A stretch of DNA of 64,000 nucleotides, from the NCBI GenBank assembly GCA_012845835.1, contig JABAKD010000011.1, forward strand, positions 13,354,214-13,418,213, read 5' to 3'. The stretch's first letter is position 1; each line of letters begins with the position of its first letter. The notes beneath the pieces were generated by a model. That model saw only the letters and a program-made list of their open reading frames with translations, had not been told where the DNA came from and ran no database searches. The stretch comes from Undaria pinnatifida. Taxonomy: Eukaryota > Sar > Phaeophyceae > Laminariales > Alariaceae. The position numbers were made by a program, and so were the translations under genes. Positions 25,701-34,400 of the stretch are shown piece after piece.

Positions 25701-28002
25701 ATCGGACAGACCAGATGCCCATTTTCACTGTCTAGATTTATCATGGATGGGTCGGTCCCTGATATACGTTATCTGCACGATCTAAACCATATTATCCGGG
25801 TCAGGATTTGTAAACACGGCTCTTGTGGACGAGCTGCCGGGTGGGATCTGTATGCTACGGCTCATCGCACCACATCTCATGATGGGAAACATAGGATCAA
25901 GATGATACTTCGTATAGCTCGTGACCTGTCCCATGTGTGGAATGTTTTCTGTTCCTTTGCCTATTGACCAGCCCGCGGTCAGCACTTCCGCGGAAAAGTT
26001 AGCCGATGGAAACCCAGGGAATATCCCCCTTGCATCCCCGCTTCCAAATCAAAAGGAATTCGTATGAACGGGGTAAGAAATATAATTCCTCACCTCTTCA
26101 CAGGTACGCCCTCGAGCGCTTCAGCGGGAAAATGAGCCGATTGAAACTCAGGGGGCATCCCCCTTTCATCCCCGCTGTCAGTCCCGCTTACATCCCGCTT
26201 CTTTGGCCGCTTGCCCGGCCGAGTTTTGGGTGCCGATGATTTCCGCTCGCTGTAGACGCATTCTTTGAGACGCTTTGAGGCACAAAACCTGGTAGAAACC
26301 AAAAACAATCCAAACGGAAATTTGTAAAAAAAGTTAAGAATCACGTTTATCGAGTTGTCAGTTTCACAAGCAGAAAGAGGAGACGAAACAAGTTTGCAGT
26401 GAAGGGCGTTGGTTGGCGAGACGGTTTGGGGGAAAGGTGTACTCATTTCATGCGTGGCCGTAGTCGCATGACCATAGACCCTCGCATCCCTACTCTGCCG
26501 GGACGGAGAACGTCGGCTTTTCACCGACCAGGCAGACATTGCTTGCACCAAGCGCGCGGGGGGGTCGGATGGTACAGTCGGGACAAGGCTTCCTTCAATA
26601 CTGTCGCATTCTACTATCTCTTTTGGGGGGGGCCAATGTGCAACGATCAACATAATTGCGAGTGCAGTCTTGCAGAGTCTAGAAAGAGCGTGCAGAAGTA
26701 CTACTACTTAGCATCACCGCGCTGCGCTTGACTCGAACGACACCTTGCATTGTCGTGCGAACACCCGCCCTCCACTCAAGCAGCCACAGCTGCTGCGTGT
26801 GGTGGATGCGCTGTGATCGCCATTGCTTTCTTGCATTTTTGGTTCTCTGTGAAGTCCCCTCGGGGTTAACTTGTTGCAAGATACTCGTGCCGGCAGCACA
26901 CACAACTATTAGTCCAACCCCTGTGGGATCCAATTACAGCGACAAACACGACAAGTGAGCTACTCCGTCCTGTACGGTGTCAGCGAGAGGTACAAGTAGG
27001 TTCATTCGTCAGCGCGCGTGTCGTGGGCACGCACCTCCTTGCGTAGAAGTTCAGATCCTCCATTTAAGATACCCTACAAGAACATCCCGGGAGTGTCTCA
27101 AGATGGTATGATCGGCCGTTGTATAAACATGCTTTCCCTCCGATGCTCCAAAGGGGGTACTCATCGCGGTTTCGGCTGTGCCTGTGTAGCTACACCGCGC
27201 GCGCACTGAGATGGCACGTACCATGTTTTTGTAACACGTTTGAATCGTGTTTGGCGAATGTACACTGGGTTGTGTGAACTGCCGATCACCCCGGGACTCT
27301 GACCAAGAGTACTCTACTAATAGTTTGTTTTCCTACCAGCATATACCTACCTATAAATATGACCTACCAAACTACGTACCTACCCACTTACCCACCTACC
27401 GACTCACCTACCTACCTACCTACCTACCCACCTACCTACCTACCTGTAGACGCCGCGTGCAGTTTCCAAGCACGGGCTCGATAACGTAATGACCTAATGT
27501 GGTATTACCGAGAACAACACCTATGATATGAATATTCTCAACTCCTGTAGAGCTGCACACACTTTTGGGGGACCCATTGCTCGGAAATAGACTGGGACCA
27601 TCTTTGGAATTTGGCAACACATTATTCGGAATTAGATTGGGACCATTTTTGGAGCAGGAAAAGGGATTGCAGTGCCCGACAGCACTTAAGAACTTGGCAA
27701 TGAAGAATTCTTCTCAGGCTCCATTTTTTTGACGAAAACTAAGAAGATGGCCTCTTTCGCACTGCAAATAGCGTAGGACACACCCTGCCGTACGTACTCT
27801 TCAACTCCATAGCGACTGGAGCCTGTCCTGTGACCACGGGCTATATTGTGCGAGTTAATGTGATAAAAACGACAACAACAGCAACCACAACCACAACAAC
27901 CACAACAACAACCACAATAACAACAGCAACAACAACAATAACAACAACAACAATCACAACCACAACCACAACAACAACCACAATAACAACAACAGCAACA
28001 GC

Positions 28003-28080
<78 letters not shown>

Positions 28081-30408
28081 ATAAGAATAAGGACCAGGCC
28101 AGAAATAAGAGATTGTTTACTGGTGTCGCAAACTGTAACCCATTGAGCACTGCACCAACGTTGTTGGAAACCAACTACTCGGAATTATACTGGGATACGG
28201 GATCATTTTCGGAGCAGGGAAGGGGTTAAATGCGTCCGCCTGCTGCTGCTGCTGCTGCCGCTGCTGCTCCTGCTGAAACACTGTACTTTGGGTCGGGGGG
28301 AGGCTGAGTAAGCGCTAGGACGGAGGTGGGCCGACTATTTATGCTGTACGCTTTCCCGGGACACAACCAACGCAGTTCAGGGCGAAGGCACGAGCGAGGC
28401 GGTGCGTGACAGGAGTCGTCATAAGCTGCGCGACAGAAAAGCTAACGGGGAAAAGGGATAACGAGGGTTTCATGGAGTGTCGACGGACAACTCGACTCCT
28501 CTCGGCGAAGGTGGACTTGCTCGTGCTACTTGACAGCTCCCTTGGAATTACAGCAGGGGTGGTTTGCAGGGAAAATAGAAGAGAATCACGGAACTATCCC
28601 TTCCTAGTTGTCAGGGACCATGAAGGTTAATGTCGGGGAAATACGGAAACACGCATCTTCGGTTATGGCGTGACGGCAGCACTTCGTATGACACCGGCGG
28701 CGACTGTTTGATGTTACGAGCTTGTCAGGATTGCAGCGGTTGCAGCACATGACACTGCTGTATCATCGAGAGTACGAGTACCAACCAATCAGCCAACTGA
28801 AACTGTCATGCGGCTGCTGTTCGCGAATCATACCGTACGTGCGAGCACGCGAACGTGGCTTGGGCCTTAGGCAAAAGGCTAACTGGTTGGTATCTACTAT
28901 AAAAATAAAATACACTCCAGCTGTGAGATCGAAGATTTCGTCGAAACTCGTCTTTGCAAGCGGTGTGTGATACTCCGATCGCGCGTATTACTGTGTGTGT
29001 TCTTATTAAGGATTGTTGTTATTGTTGTTCTCACATTAACTCGCATAATCAAGTCCGTGGTCACAGGACAGGCTCCAGTCACTCTGGAACTGAGGAATAC
29101 CCCAGAGAGAAAAAAAAACACACACACAAACCAAAGGTGGTAAACGCACATATCACAGCTGACGCAATTCATGCCTCCGCCAGAAACATATATACAGTCT
29201 ACATATATATTTTGAAACAAAATAATAGCACCCCTCCCATCAAGAAAAAACTCTCCCACATAATATATTACAAGTACCAACAACGCAGCTTGCAAAGATG
29301 ACTTTTGACCCGAAATTCGTCGAACTCACGGCTGACGTCCTTGATTTTTTTTTTTTTTCAAGTGACATCGGGAGTGAGCCTACACTGTGCCAGGTGCCTG
29401 AAAAAAACGACTATTAATACGTATACCGCTTGCCACCGAGGAAAGACTACCACGTATATATTACAACGTAGTGCCTATTACTACTCATACGCGCGTCAGA
29501 CTCAAGTCGATTGGAAAAAAAGAAACAAAGCAAAGGATATAGATCGGCGACTCCCGTTGGAACTACAGTGTACCAGGTAGCTTGTACCAGGGTCAACAGG
29601 GTGATGTTAACCAATTTGTGCGCGGAAACTGAACCCCTTGTTGAGAGGGACAAAATATTTACAAAATCTTGAAAATTAGTTACAAAATCTGACAGCTGAG
29701 GAAGGAAATGCATCCGCTGATCCGTTTGTCAAGTATATCCTCTACTGCTAAGTCATAAGAGGAGGACGGGTTTTTTTCAGGGGCGTGGGGGCCGGGGGCG
29801 GGGCTCAATCTGTGCGCGGAAGCTATTAAAACCCTTTAGCGGACAAATCTGATGGTTGTGGAAGGAATGCATCAGTTTATCGTGTATATCCTGTAAGTCG
29901 TACAACCGGGGAGGGGGGAGCGGAGTTTTCGAAGGCGTGGGGGGGGTTGAAAACGAGGGGGGACTGGGGGGGGGGGGGGGGTTCTAACCGCTTCAGGTCG
30001 CATAAAAGTATAGTCTACGCTGCTCTGTGTGAATCGATAATTTCAAACGACGAAAGGGCAGCAGCTGATCGGAGAGACATCAAAGCCTCACCTGCACCGA
30101 CCGAGGCCATCGGAAGCCATGGGTCCATCACACTTCTTCTTTCGTGCCCGGCAGAAGTCGCAGCTTTTTCGCAGCGGCTGCGCCACCATCGTCGCAGAAG
30201 CTGTTGGCTTTACGACAAGTTGCGGTGTTGGCATTGGCATTGGCATTGGGGTTGTCATCGGTATCGTCTCCTGGAGCGGTTGCTGACCCATGTCTCCAAG
30301 CTGGGCAGCCTGCCGAGGGGGTGTGGGGTCGTCGGGGACACAGGTCAGCTTGGTGTGCTGCCGTGGGATCAAGGTCCTCCATTGTCGTTTGTCCCATGCG
30401 TCTTGCAT
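8583..30408 (-). CDS. Zn2Cys6 (fungal-type) transcription factor, 13-exon gene
   Basis: Whole-gene span; the exons are listed separately. The spliced product is about 720 residues. Residues 83-116 form a C-x2-C-x6-C-x11-C-x2-C-x7-C binuclear zinc cluster, split by the first intron, followed by a basic stretch (KTRPGKRPKKRD) that probably gives DNA contact and nuclear import. After a polar linker comes a helical middle region (QENVFLSHYFE, CALWCAVAMGALVYGWP, YVELAREALKECFDE, AFTLMAFVSNFMGEP, DKFQKYLMFAHG) of the kind I associate with stramenopile Zn2-C6 proteins. This resembles the regulatory middle region of fungal Zn2Cys6 factors in position. Role inferred: sequence-specific transcription regulator in the nucleus. 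Exon phases agree throughout; exon 3 and the start codon are the weak points. It is head to head with the TPR-IQ gene and convergent with its own paralogue at the left. Confidence 0.85.
8863..11344 (-). other. Zn2Cys6 gene, intron 12
   Basis: A 2.5-kb intron holding a dispersed repeat of the ATGACCAT family (about 9120-9420), a copy of the TTTGCAAGCTG family (about 8945-9010), a G-rich run near 9665, a 36-bp direct duplication at about 10726-10798 (ATGCGTGCTTTCGTTG twice) and SINE-body fragments (about 10880-11060). No further exon is seen. Confidence 0.6.
9120..9420 (+). repeat. Dispersed repeat, ATGACCAT family
   Basis: Shares GTAGTCGTATGACCAT, CCGACCAGGCA, a CGTGAGGCGTTCGGCGAG block and a GGATGACAGC tail with the copies at 14590-14800 and 46860-47100. 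It has no coding capacity. Confidence 0.55.
11345..11515 (-). CDS. Zn2Cys6 gene, exon 12
   Basis: A 171-bp exon with acceptor TTTGTGCAG and donor GTGAAA. It carries LHITHLALGSLAKNESRLGY, KLRETYNTVRP and DEWKGIGCICHHVFCR, a helical segment conserved in the paralogue exon at 1031-1198. It starts with one base of a codon and ends two bases into the next, compatible with exons 11 and 13. Confidence 0.85.
12620..13150. repeat. Degenerate pyrimidine-rich simple repeat
   Basis: Loose repeats of the words CACCCATTTCA, TTCATCC and CACTTCCGCC on the plus strand, apparently a decayed minisatellite. Confidence 0.5.
13728..13784. repeat. (AAC)n microsatellite
   Basis: About 19 perfect AAC units; in the transcribed (minus) strand of the Zn2Cys6 gene this reads as (GTT)n. 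Confidence 0.95.
14590..14800 (+). repeat. Dispersed repeat, ATGACCAT family
   Basis: Contains GTACTCATTTCATGC, CCGTAGTCGTATGACCAT and TTTTCACCCACCACGCAGAC, matching the copies at 9120-9420, 26430-26570 and 46860-47100. Confidence 0.55.
16171..16568 (-). CDS. Zn2Cys6 gene, exon 11
   Basis: A 398-bp exon, the largest internal one. Acceptor GTTCAG, donor GTGAGT; it starts in phase 0 and ends two bases into a codon, fitting exons 10 and 12. The start is helix-like (CRLLINVNHRLDQAFFKDM, TEQGALSRLYPDDPSEG); the middle is polar and Gly/Arg-rich (VQRRRGGGNRNP); the end is ELPEIERLAAAVS. A second CAG about 27 bp further in is an alternative acceptor. Confidence 0.8.
16963..17073 (-). CDS. Zn2Cys6 gene, exon 10
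   Basis: A 111-bp exon, phase 0 at both ends, acceptor CTCCTGCAG and donor GTGTGT. It encodes DALDMLLAADSALMYTG followed by TVEEIDEFCQIDDSAAK. The acceptor and exon start are repeated twice more in the intron upstream (see 17061-17290). A CAG 30 bp inside the exon would also be a legal acceptor sequence but breaks phase with exon 9. Confidence 0.75.
17061..17290 (-). repeat. Triplicated 3' splice-site and exon-start unit
   Basis: Three diverged copies of a unit of about 80-110 bp, each holding GCATGCTCCTGCAG-GATGCCCTCGATATG-like sequence on the minus strand (near 17065-17100, 17165-17205 and 17235-17280). The first is the working exon 10 boundary. The translations read RMLLQDALDML, RMLLQDALDTY and HMLLQGAIYML. 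Confidence 0.75.
18520..19350 (+). repeat. Tandem array of tRNA-like units
   Basis: About five units at roughly 18525-18575 (partial), 18651-18731, 18796-18870, 19068-19150 and 19271-19346. Each has an A-box-like TGTGGTCTAGTAGAT and most have a B-box GGTTCGAATCC, followed by GGGTGTCATCG and a short A-run. The 5' GTGACAT can pair with the 3' GTGTCAT to form a seven-pair acceptor-like stem with wobbles. Insertions and mismatches in several units argue against functional tRNA genes; I read them as tandem tRNA-derived SINE heads. They lie in intron 9 of the Zn2Cys6 gene, antisense to it. Confidence 0.65.
19735..19806 (-). CDS. Zn2Cys6 gene, exon 9
   Basis: A 72-bp exon, phase 0 at both ends, with acceptor TACTTCACAG and donor GTGAGA. 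It encodes DKFQKYLMFAHGMRRSLLP then HEVSK, a helix of the middle region. Too short to appear as an ORF; recognised from its composition and strong splice signals. Confidence 0.85.
20149..20298. repeat. About 29-bp minisatellite
   Basis: Five units of GGGTAAGAGCACCTGTTTCG plus GTTGTTCAC, almost identical, within intron 8 of the Zn2Cys6 gene. Confidence 0.9.
20845..20925 (-). other. Exon-like patch, not placed in the model
   Basis: On the minus strand, one frame reads VLRPRLALLDPDGLFYDHGG after a TAG acceptor-like site, with protein-like composition. The phases fit no junction between exons 8 and 9, which join perfectly without it. It could be an alternative exon or a remnant. Confidence 0.25.
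21125..21300. mobile_element. MITE-like element, GTGCCGG family, copy 2
   Basis: Repeated TATAGTGCCGGT and CACCGGCATTATAG words, as in 3190-3365. Confidence 0.5.
21430..21475 (-). CDS. Zn2Cys6 gene, exon 8
   Basis: A 46-bp micro-sized exon: a long pyrimidine tract and CCGTTACAG acceptor, donor GTGAGT. One base completes the codon from exon 7, then AFTLMAFVSNFMGEP, ending in phase 0. The phase match on both sides and the family-like sequence support it. Confidence 0.85.
22076..22149 (-). CDS. Zn2Cys6 gene, exon 7
   Basis: A 74-bp exon, acceptor GACCGCAG, donor GTACCT. It encodes VTGYVELAREALKECFDEAS then VGAM, starting in phase 0 after exon 6 and ending two bases into the arginine codon finished by exon 8. 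An amphipathic helix of the middle region. Confidence 0.85.
22646..22835 (-). CDS. Zn2Cys6 gene, exon 6
   Basis: A 190-bp exon with acceptor CAATCCAG and donor GTGAGC. An Ala-rich start (14 alanines within about 20 residues, from GCN repeats) is followed by ARARRLKSDAGAST and CALWCAVAMGALVYGWPTSS, the most characteristic block of the middle region. It starts with one base and ends in phase 0, as required by exons 5 and 7. The Ala run is low complexity and could vary in length. Confidence 0.85.
23110..23285. repeat. About 15-bp minisatellite (AATACCCGTCACAGT)
   Basis: Many diverged copies of TACCCGTCACAGTAA in intron 5 of the Zn2Cys6 gene. Confidence 0.8.
24139..24223 (-). CDS. Zn2Cys6 gene, exon 5
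   Basis: An 85-bp exon, acceptor CTCCCCAG, donor GTGAGT. It encodes TGLVGMQENVFLSHYFE then CMGLLPLTDE, the first block of the conserved middle region. It takes two bases to complete the codon from exon 4 and leaves two for exon 6. Confidence 0.85.
24849..24962 (-). CDS. Zn2Cys6 gene, exon 4
   Basis: A 114-bp exon, acceptor GCCTGTAG, donor GTAACA. It encodes an acidic linker (SDGTPDHVAGVAVDGDDDVP) and then SGIVALLSGAAPI. It ends one base into a codon, matching exon 5. It needs one base from the exon before it, which the candidate exon 3 supplies. Confidence 0.75.
25096..25208 (-). CDS. Zn2Cys6 gene, exon 3 (candidate)
   Basis: A 113-bp open segment that fits between exons 2 and 4 by phase (takes one base, leaves one). 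It reads IWRTCRSLPMAFRTLRKVG and LRSDAAPSVVRKV. The acceptor (GACGTAG) and donor (GTATCG) are weak, and a second acceptor 6 bp upstream also keeps phase. The composition is basic. It is the least certain exon of the model. Confidence 0.4.
25969..26040 (-). repeat. Partial duplication of the exon 2 tail
   Basis: Minus-strand reading GDARGIFPGFPSANFSAEV resembles GDERGMPPEFQSAHFPAEA near the end of exon 2, about 125 bp away. It has an AG at its start and stays open, so it could be an extra exon; its 3' donor (GTCAAT) is poor. More likely a tandem duplication remnant in the intron. Confidence 0.55.
26094..26288 (-). CDS. Zn2Cys6 gene, exon 2 (second half of the zinc cluster)
   Basis: A 195-bp exon, acceptor CTACCAG, donor GTGAGG. 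One base completes the arginine, then FCASKRLKECVYSERKSSAP supplies the fifth and sixth cysteines of the Zn2Cys6 cluster. The basic stretch KTRPGKRPKKRDVSGTDSG follows, typical of the linker and nuclear localisation signal after such clusters. It ends two bases into a codon. Confidence 0.9.
26430..26570 (+). repeat. Dispersed repeat, ATGACCAT family
   Basis: GTGTACTCATTTCATGCG, CGTAGTCGCATGACCAT, CTCGCATCCCTAC and TTTTCACCGACCAGGCAGAC, immediately beside exon 2, in intron 1. Confidence 0.6.
27785..28082 (-). repeat. Microsatellite-headed repeat with a long (CAA)n/(GAC)n tract
   Basis: A reversed copy of the CCGTGGTCACAGGACAGG repeat (27800-27865) runs into an imperfect ACAACAACA tract of about 170 bp, then a pure GAC tract (28046-28081). 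It sits in intron 1 of the Zn2Cys6 gene. Confidence 0.8.
28910..29332. mobile_element. Element bounded by inverted TTTGCAAGCTG-family copies
   Basis: The left end (28915-28985) and the right end (29283-29332, reversed) both carry GTGAG(A/T)TCGA, GTCGAAACTC-like and CTTTGCAAGC. The interior has the CCGTGGTCACAGGACAGG repeat. It looks like a short non-autonomous element or two opposed insertions. Confidence 0.4.
30092..30408 (-). CDS. Zn2Cys6 gene, exon 1 (first half of the zinc cluster)
   Basis: ATG at 30408-30406, 105 codons plus two bases, donor GTGAGG. The N-terminus is Pro/Met/Thr-rich (MTTPMPMPMPTPQLV), then KSCDFCRARKKKCDGPMASD and GLGRC, giving the first four cysteines (residues 83, 86, 93, 105). 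An in-frame stop lies just upstream on the minus strand. A later ATG at 30291 (MGQQPLQ) is an equally possible start. Confidence 0.85.
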
Positions 30409-30818
30409 CTTCCCCTCACAACGCTACGCGCTGCGTGTGCCAAAATGCACAGGAGGGCAAACAATACGTGTACTGGATTGGCTTGTACAGCAACAGAACC
30501 GATCAAGCACTCAACGGCTGTGGTACATCCTCTAGTGTCGTTTCCAGTGCTAATCCTCGTGTACAACACGACGTTGTTTAGCCAAGTCTTCTTCGCGAGG
30601 GTGGCCACTGCGCGCGTCGCTCGCTTGTGAATTGTATGGCGGGATGCTGTCGTTGCCAATATGGTGCGGGGTATATATGGTTGAGGTTGGGGTTTGCACA
30701 GGTTCTGATGGCATGTCTGTCAAATATACGTTCATACTTTGAACCGTCACCTATCTCGCCGCTTAAAGTGCCTGTCGGCTCCGTCCCCCGTTGCTCCGTT
30801 GCTGTCACTTCTGCGTGA
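30409..30818. promoter_or_regulatory. Putative divergent promoter interval
   Basis: About 410 bp between the proposed start codons of two head-to-head genes. A TATATA at 30672-30677 is palindromic and could serve either direction; it lies about 140 bp before the plus-strand ATG. No other element is recognised. Assignment depends on both start codons being right. Confidence 0.4.
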
Positions 30819-31402
30819 ATGTGGCGGCTTGCACCAGCGCAAGCACGCAGCAACCTCTATGGTCACGACCCACAGCAGTGGAATATGGACAATCGTCGAG
30901 ATGCGCCGAGATACAGCAATGATCATCCAATGGCCAAAGCTTCGTCTTCCAAAGCATTAGAATCGAAGAAACATGTCGAAGAAGCGTCGTCCAAAGCAGC
31001 GGCGGCGACAATGGTTGACGCTGATAATGGTGACGATCGTGATGATCTTGAGTACGGAAAAACGCTGAGGGCGCGGTTTGCCAGCGTTGCTGGCAGCAAA
31101 TACATCGAGCGGAGAGAGACTAGAGGCAACGATCGTGTCTTGGTGGGGCGTAAGGCTAATCTTGCGGCGATGTCTGGTGATGGTTCAACTGCTGCCGCTA
31201 CTGCTGGTGCTCATGCGGTGGCTCCTGCTGTCACAGCTGCCGCTGCCTCTGATGTTGTTGCTGCTTCTCCTGCTGCTGATCCTGCTGCTGATCCTGCTGC
31301 TGATCCCGCGGCTGCTGCTGCTCCTGCTGCTGCTCCTGCTGCTGCTCCTGCTGCTGCTCCTGCTGCTGCTCCTGCTGCTGCCGCTTCTCCTGCTGGGTCT
31401 AG
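30819..31402 (+). CDS. TPR-IQ gene, exon 1
   Basis: ATG at 30819 directly follows an in-frame TGA, so no earlier start exists in this exon; ATG 30885 (MDNRRDAPRYSNDHPMAK) is an alternative. The segment is charged (EYGKTLRARFASVAGSKYIE), then Ala-rich with PAADPAADPAAD and APAAAPAAAPAAA repeats from GCT runs. Donor TCTAG-GTGGGA at 31403 leaves two bases, completed by exon 2. Whether the Ala repeats are all coding depends on this donor. Confidence 0.65.
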
Positions 31403-34400
31403 GTGGGACGGGCTAAGGACGCGTATAGCGTACTCGTAGATCTGCCACACGGTATCAACTGCCGCTGGCCTTCACATTGCCTCAAGCGTTTCCGAGTATG
31501 CATGCAACCATGATGTGATTTGCACAAGTGAATCTACGGGTCGCGGGTAGCGCACCCTGCGTACAAGGGTGGTAATCCGCGCATGCTTGCTTTCATGACG
31601 CACCATTGACAATAGCCTGCACTCGTCTTGCTGTAATGTGCGCGATTTTCCTCCATCTCGTGTGTCTCTCCTACGCGCGCATATTGTCGGTAGCGTGTCC
31701 TACCCAGGTATTTTGTAAAAAACAGCATACACTCGACCTGTGTGAGATCGAAGCTTTCGTCGCAACTCATCTGTGCAAGCTGTGTGTGATACTCCGATCG
31801 CGCGTATTACTGGGTGTGTGTCCGCGTTAAGAATATAAGTCGGCGACTCCCCCTGCAACTAGCTTGTGCCACGGTCAGCATGGTGATGTTAATCAATCTG
31901 TACTCAGAAACTATAAAGCTCCTTTTCGAGAGCGACCAAATCTGATGTCTGTGGAGTGCACCGGTTTAACATTTATATCCTGTTGTAGTAGTGGTATGAC
32001 CGGTGAGGGGAGGGGCGGGTTCATGGGGGGGGGGGCGAAGGGGGGGTATGTTGCATACATGAATAGGAGCTTACTGCACGCGCGGTGCTAGTAAAAATGA
32101 TGTGGGCGGCGGGGAGGGGAAGGAGGGGGGGGATTGATTGAAACCTGAAGACCATGTCTTTAAATGAATTGGATTTGCTGCATGGATGACTCGAAAGGTA
32201 AATATATGACATCACCTGTCAGGTAGCGTTTGTAACTCCGGCGAATTTATATTCGGGCGGAGGGGGAAGGAGGGGAGAGGGTAAAACAAAGCTCTGTACT
32301 CTCACGACTGCTGCTGTACTCGTAGCAGCAGCAATAGCAGCGGCAGCAGCACTTCTGGAGCAGAAGGCGTAGCAGTGGTAGTAACAGCAGCACGGCACAT
32401 GAGACCTGAGCCGGGTCAGTGTCGCTGTGCGTGCGTCTCGTCGATCAGACCTCTCGAAAATCGCTACTCGTGCAGAACTCCACCGCAGTTGTACTTTCTA
32501 TTTTTTTCGGCTTTATTCTTGACGACGGGCAAACTTCATCTCCGATCACCAAAACACATCCAACATTGGAGGTACGTACTCCGTATCATGTGCCACCACC
32601 GCGGTATCTGTATCTACAGCAGAGCTTCCCCGTCCCCCCATCTTTATGGTGGGGCAGACAATATCACTTGCAGCAAGTCTCAGGGACACGGGCCCAAATG
32701 GTAATGTGGGCAGGCAGACACATTGGACTCGCTCGTTAAAACTGAATTTTCCAAAAGAAAATGCATCTTACGTATTTTTCGGGAGGTCGGAACCCATACG
32801 AAGCCCAGGAATGCCTATGATGTCAGACGTTCCCGCACCTGCCTCGACGTACTCCCAATGGTGTACTGAAAAACCAGCGCGCACAGGACCCGTCGAGGCT
32901 GGCCTTAGTGCCATGTACGTTGAGTGCGGTCGAAAATATTTTCCGAGAAAAATGTTGACTCGCACACATACACACAAACAGATCAATTGTTTCAAAGTTC
33001 CCTACCCTCGTATGCGATCTGATACGAAGAGGCTTCTCTTTGCGCTCGCGCGGCTCATTATAATAATTAAGTGATCGATACTCGTATTGGTATTTTGTTC
33101 AACCTCTCCCATCGTCATAGCCGCAGAAGACCTATGTTCAAAACTGTAGCGTCGCCACGTTCGGATGAGATACCACCGTCCTCTCCGTTTCCTTTCGCTC
33201 TGTTTTACACCAATTTCTCATTTATTCGCAAAACCTGTTATGTTCTCATTGTTTAATTCGTTGGCACCCTACCCCATCAATCCAGATTCCGAAGAGCGGC
33301 CAGACAGATCATACGACAAGGTTTGGAAAACCGCCTGGAAGCAATACCCGGCGACAAGCGGGTGCTGGAACGCCTGGGAAGCCTAGCTTTGGCGGATGGA
33401 GATTTAGACGAGGCGGTTTACTACTTGCATTGTGCTGCTAAGGTGTGGTAAACTTGGATCGGCAGGAATAGTGATTTACCCTAGCTAGCGCGTCGACGTT
33501 TGAAGCTTGAAGACGAGTTCGACTAACGTCGCCGTCTTGGCAAAGTCAGCCTGCTTTATTATGTTCTGGGGTTGGGACATATCTGCATCTATTTAGCGTC
33601 CGCGCCATCTGCGGCTCCCAATGAACACACGGAATGAACCGTTGAAGACGAGGGCAGTCGTTTGGAACTATTGTTCACTGCGACATCATGCACGATGTTG
33701 CTGTTGGAAGGATAGGCGGAGTCTACTACGACATACCAAAACATCGCCAACTATACCATTATTTAGGGACAACACTTCGCGCTCAAATTTGATGTCATCA
33801 AAGGTACGATCGAGGCCTATGGAAATGCTTGGTACTTGAAAAATCCAATACTGTGGGGGGCCTTCAGCACAACACTGCAGTAGCCGGCCACATAAGTCCC
33901 TCGCTTGCGACGCGGATAAATTCTCCACCCATCTTGTGCGCGGGATACATTTACAGCGTTTTCCGCCCGGGGCAATACCTTGCGTTTAGCTTCGAACTTG
34001 ATGAAGTGTAGTAATAGTTCGCTCTTGACGATGGCGTTCTCTGGCGCGCTCAGCCGTCTTTCTCGGTGTTTCCTTCATTTTCCCGCTATGAAAATGATGG
34101 CACTTTGTCAGTAAAAGTTCAAAACCGCATGGATACTCCTGAGGGTACCAAAGCCGGTCCTTCTAGCGCCCGACAGAGCGGTAGTGTCGACCAAGATTGC
34201 GGTGATATTGTACTATTAATACCCTAGTTATTGTCCGGGGGGCTCTTTTTTCAGCGGCGTATAGCCAGGTCGCGTGATTGGCTACCCTGTTTCTAACTGT
34301 TCGTGCTCTTCGAGATCGTGGTACGCGCTGCCACGATAGAGGTTCGTTGTCGCGCCGCGCCCTTAAAGTATTGATGAAGACATTGTTGGACGATGAAGAA

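Noticed and set aside
27686-28174. Cysteine-run and threonine-run ORFs
   Set aside because: They are translations of the CAA/GAC microsatellite on either strand.
30819-31439. Reading exon 1 of the TPR-IQ gene as a complete small protein
   Set aside because: It could stop at 31439, but the GTGGGA donor at 31403 leaves two bases that fit exon 2 exactly, and no other first exon was found.
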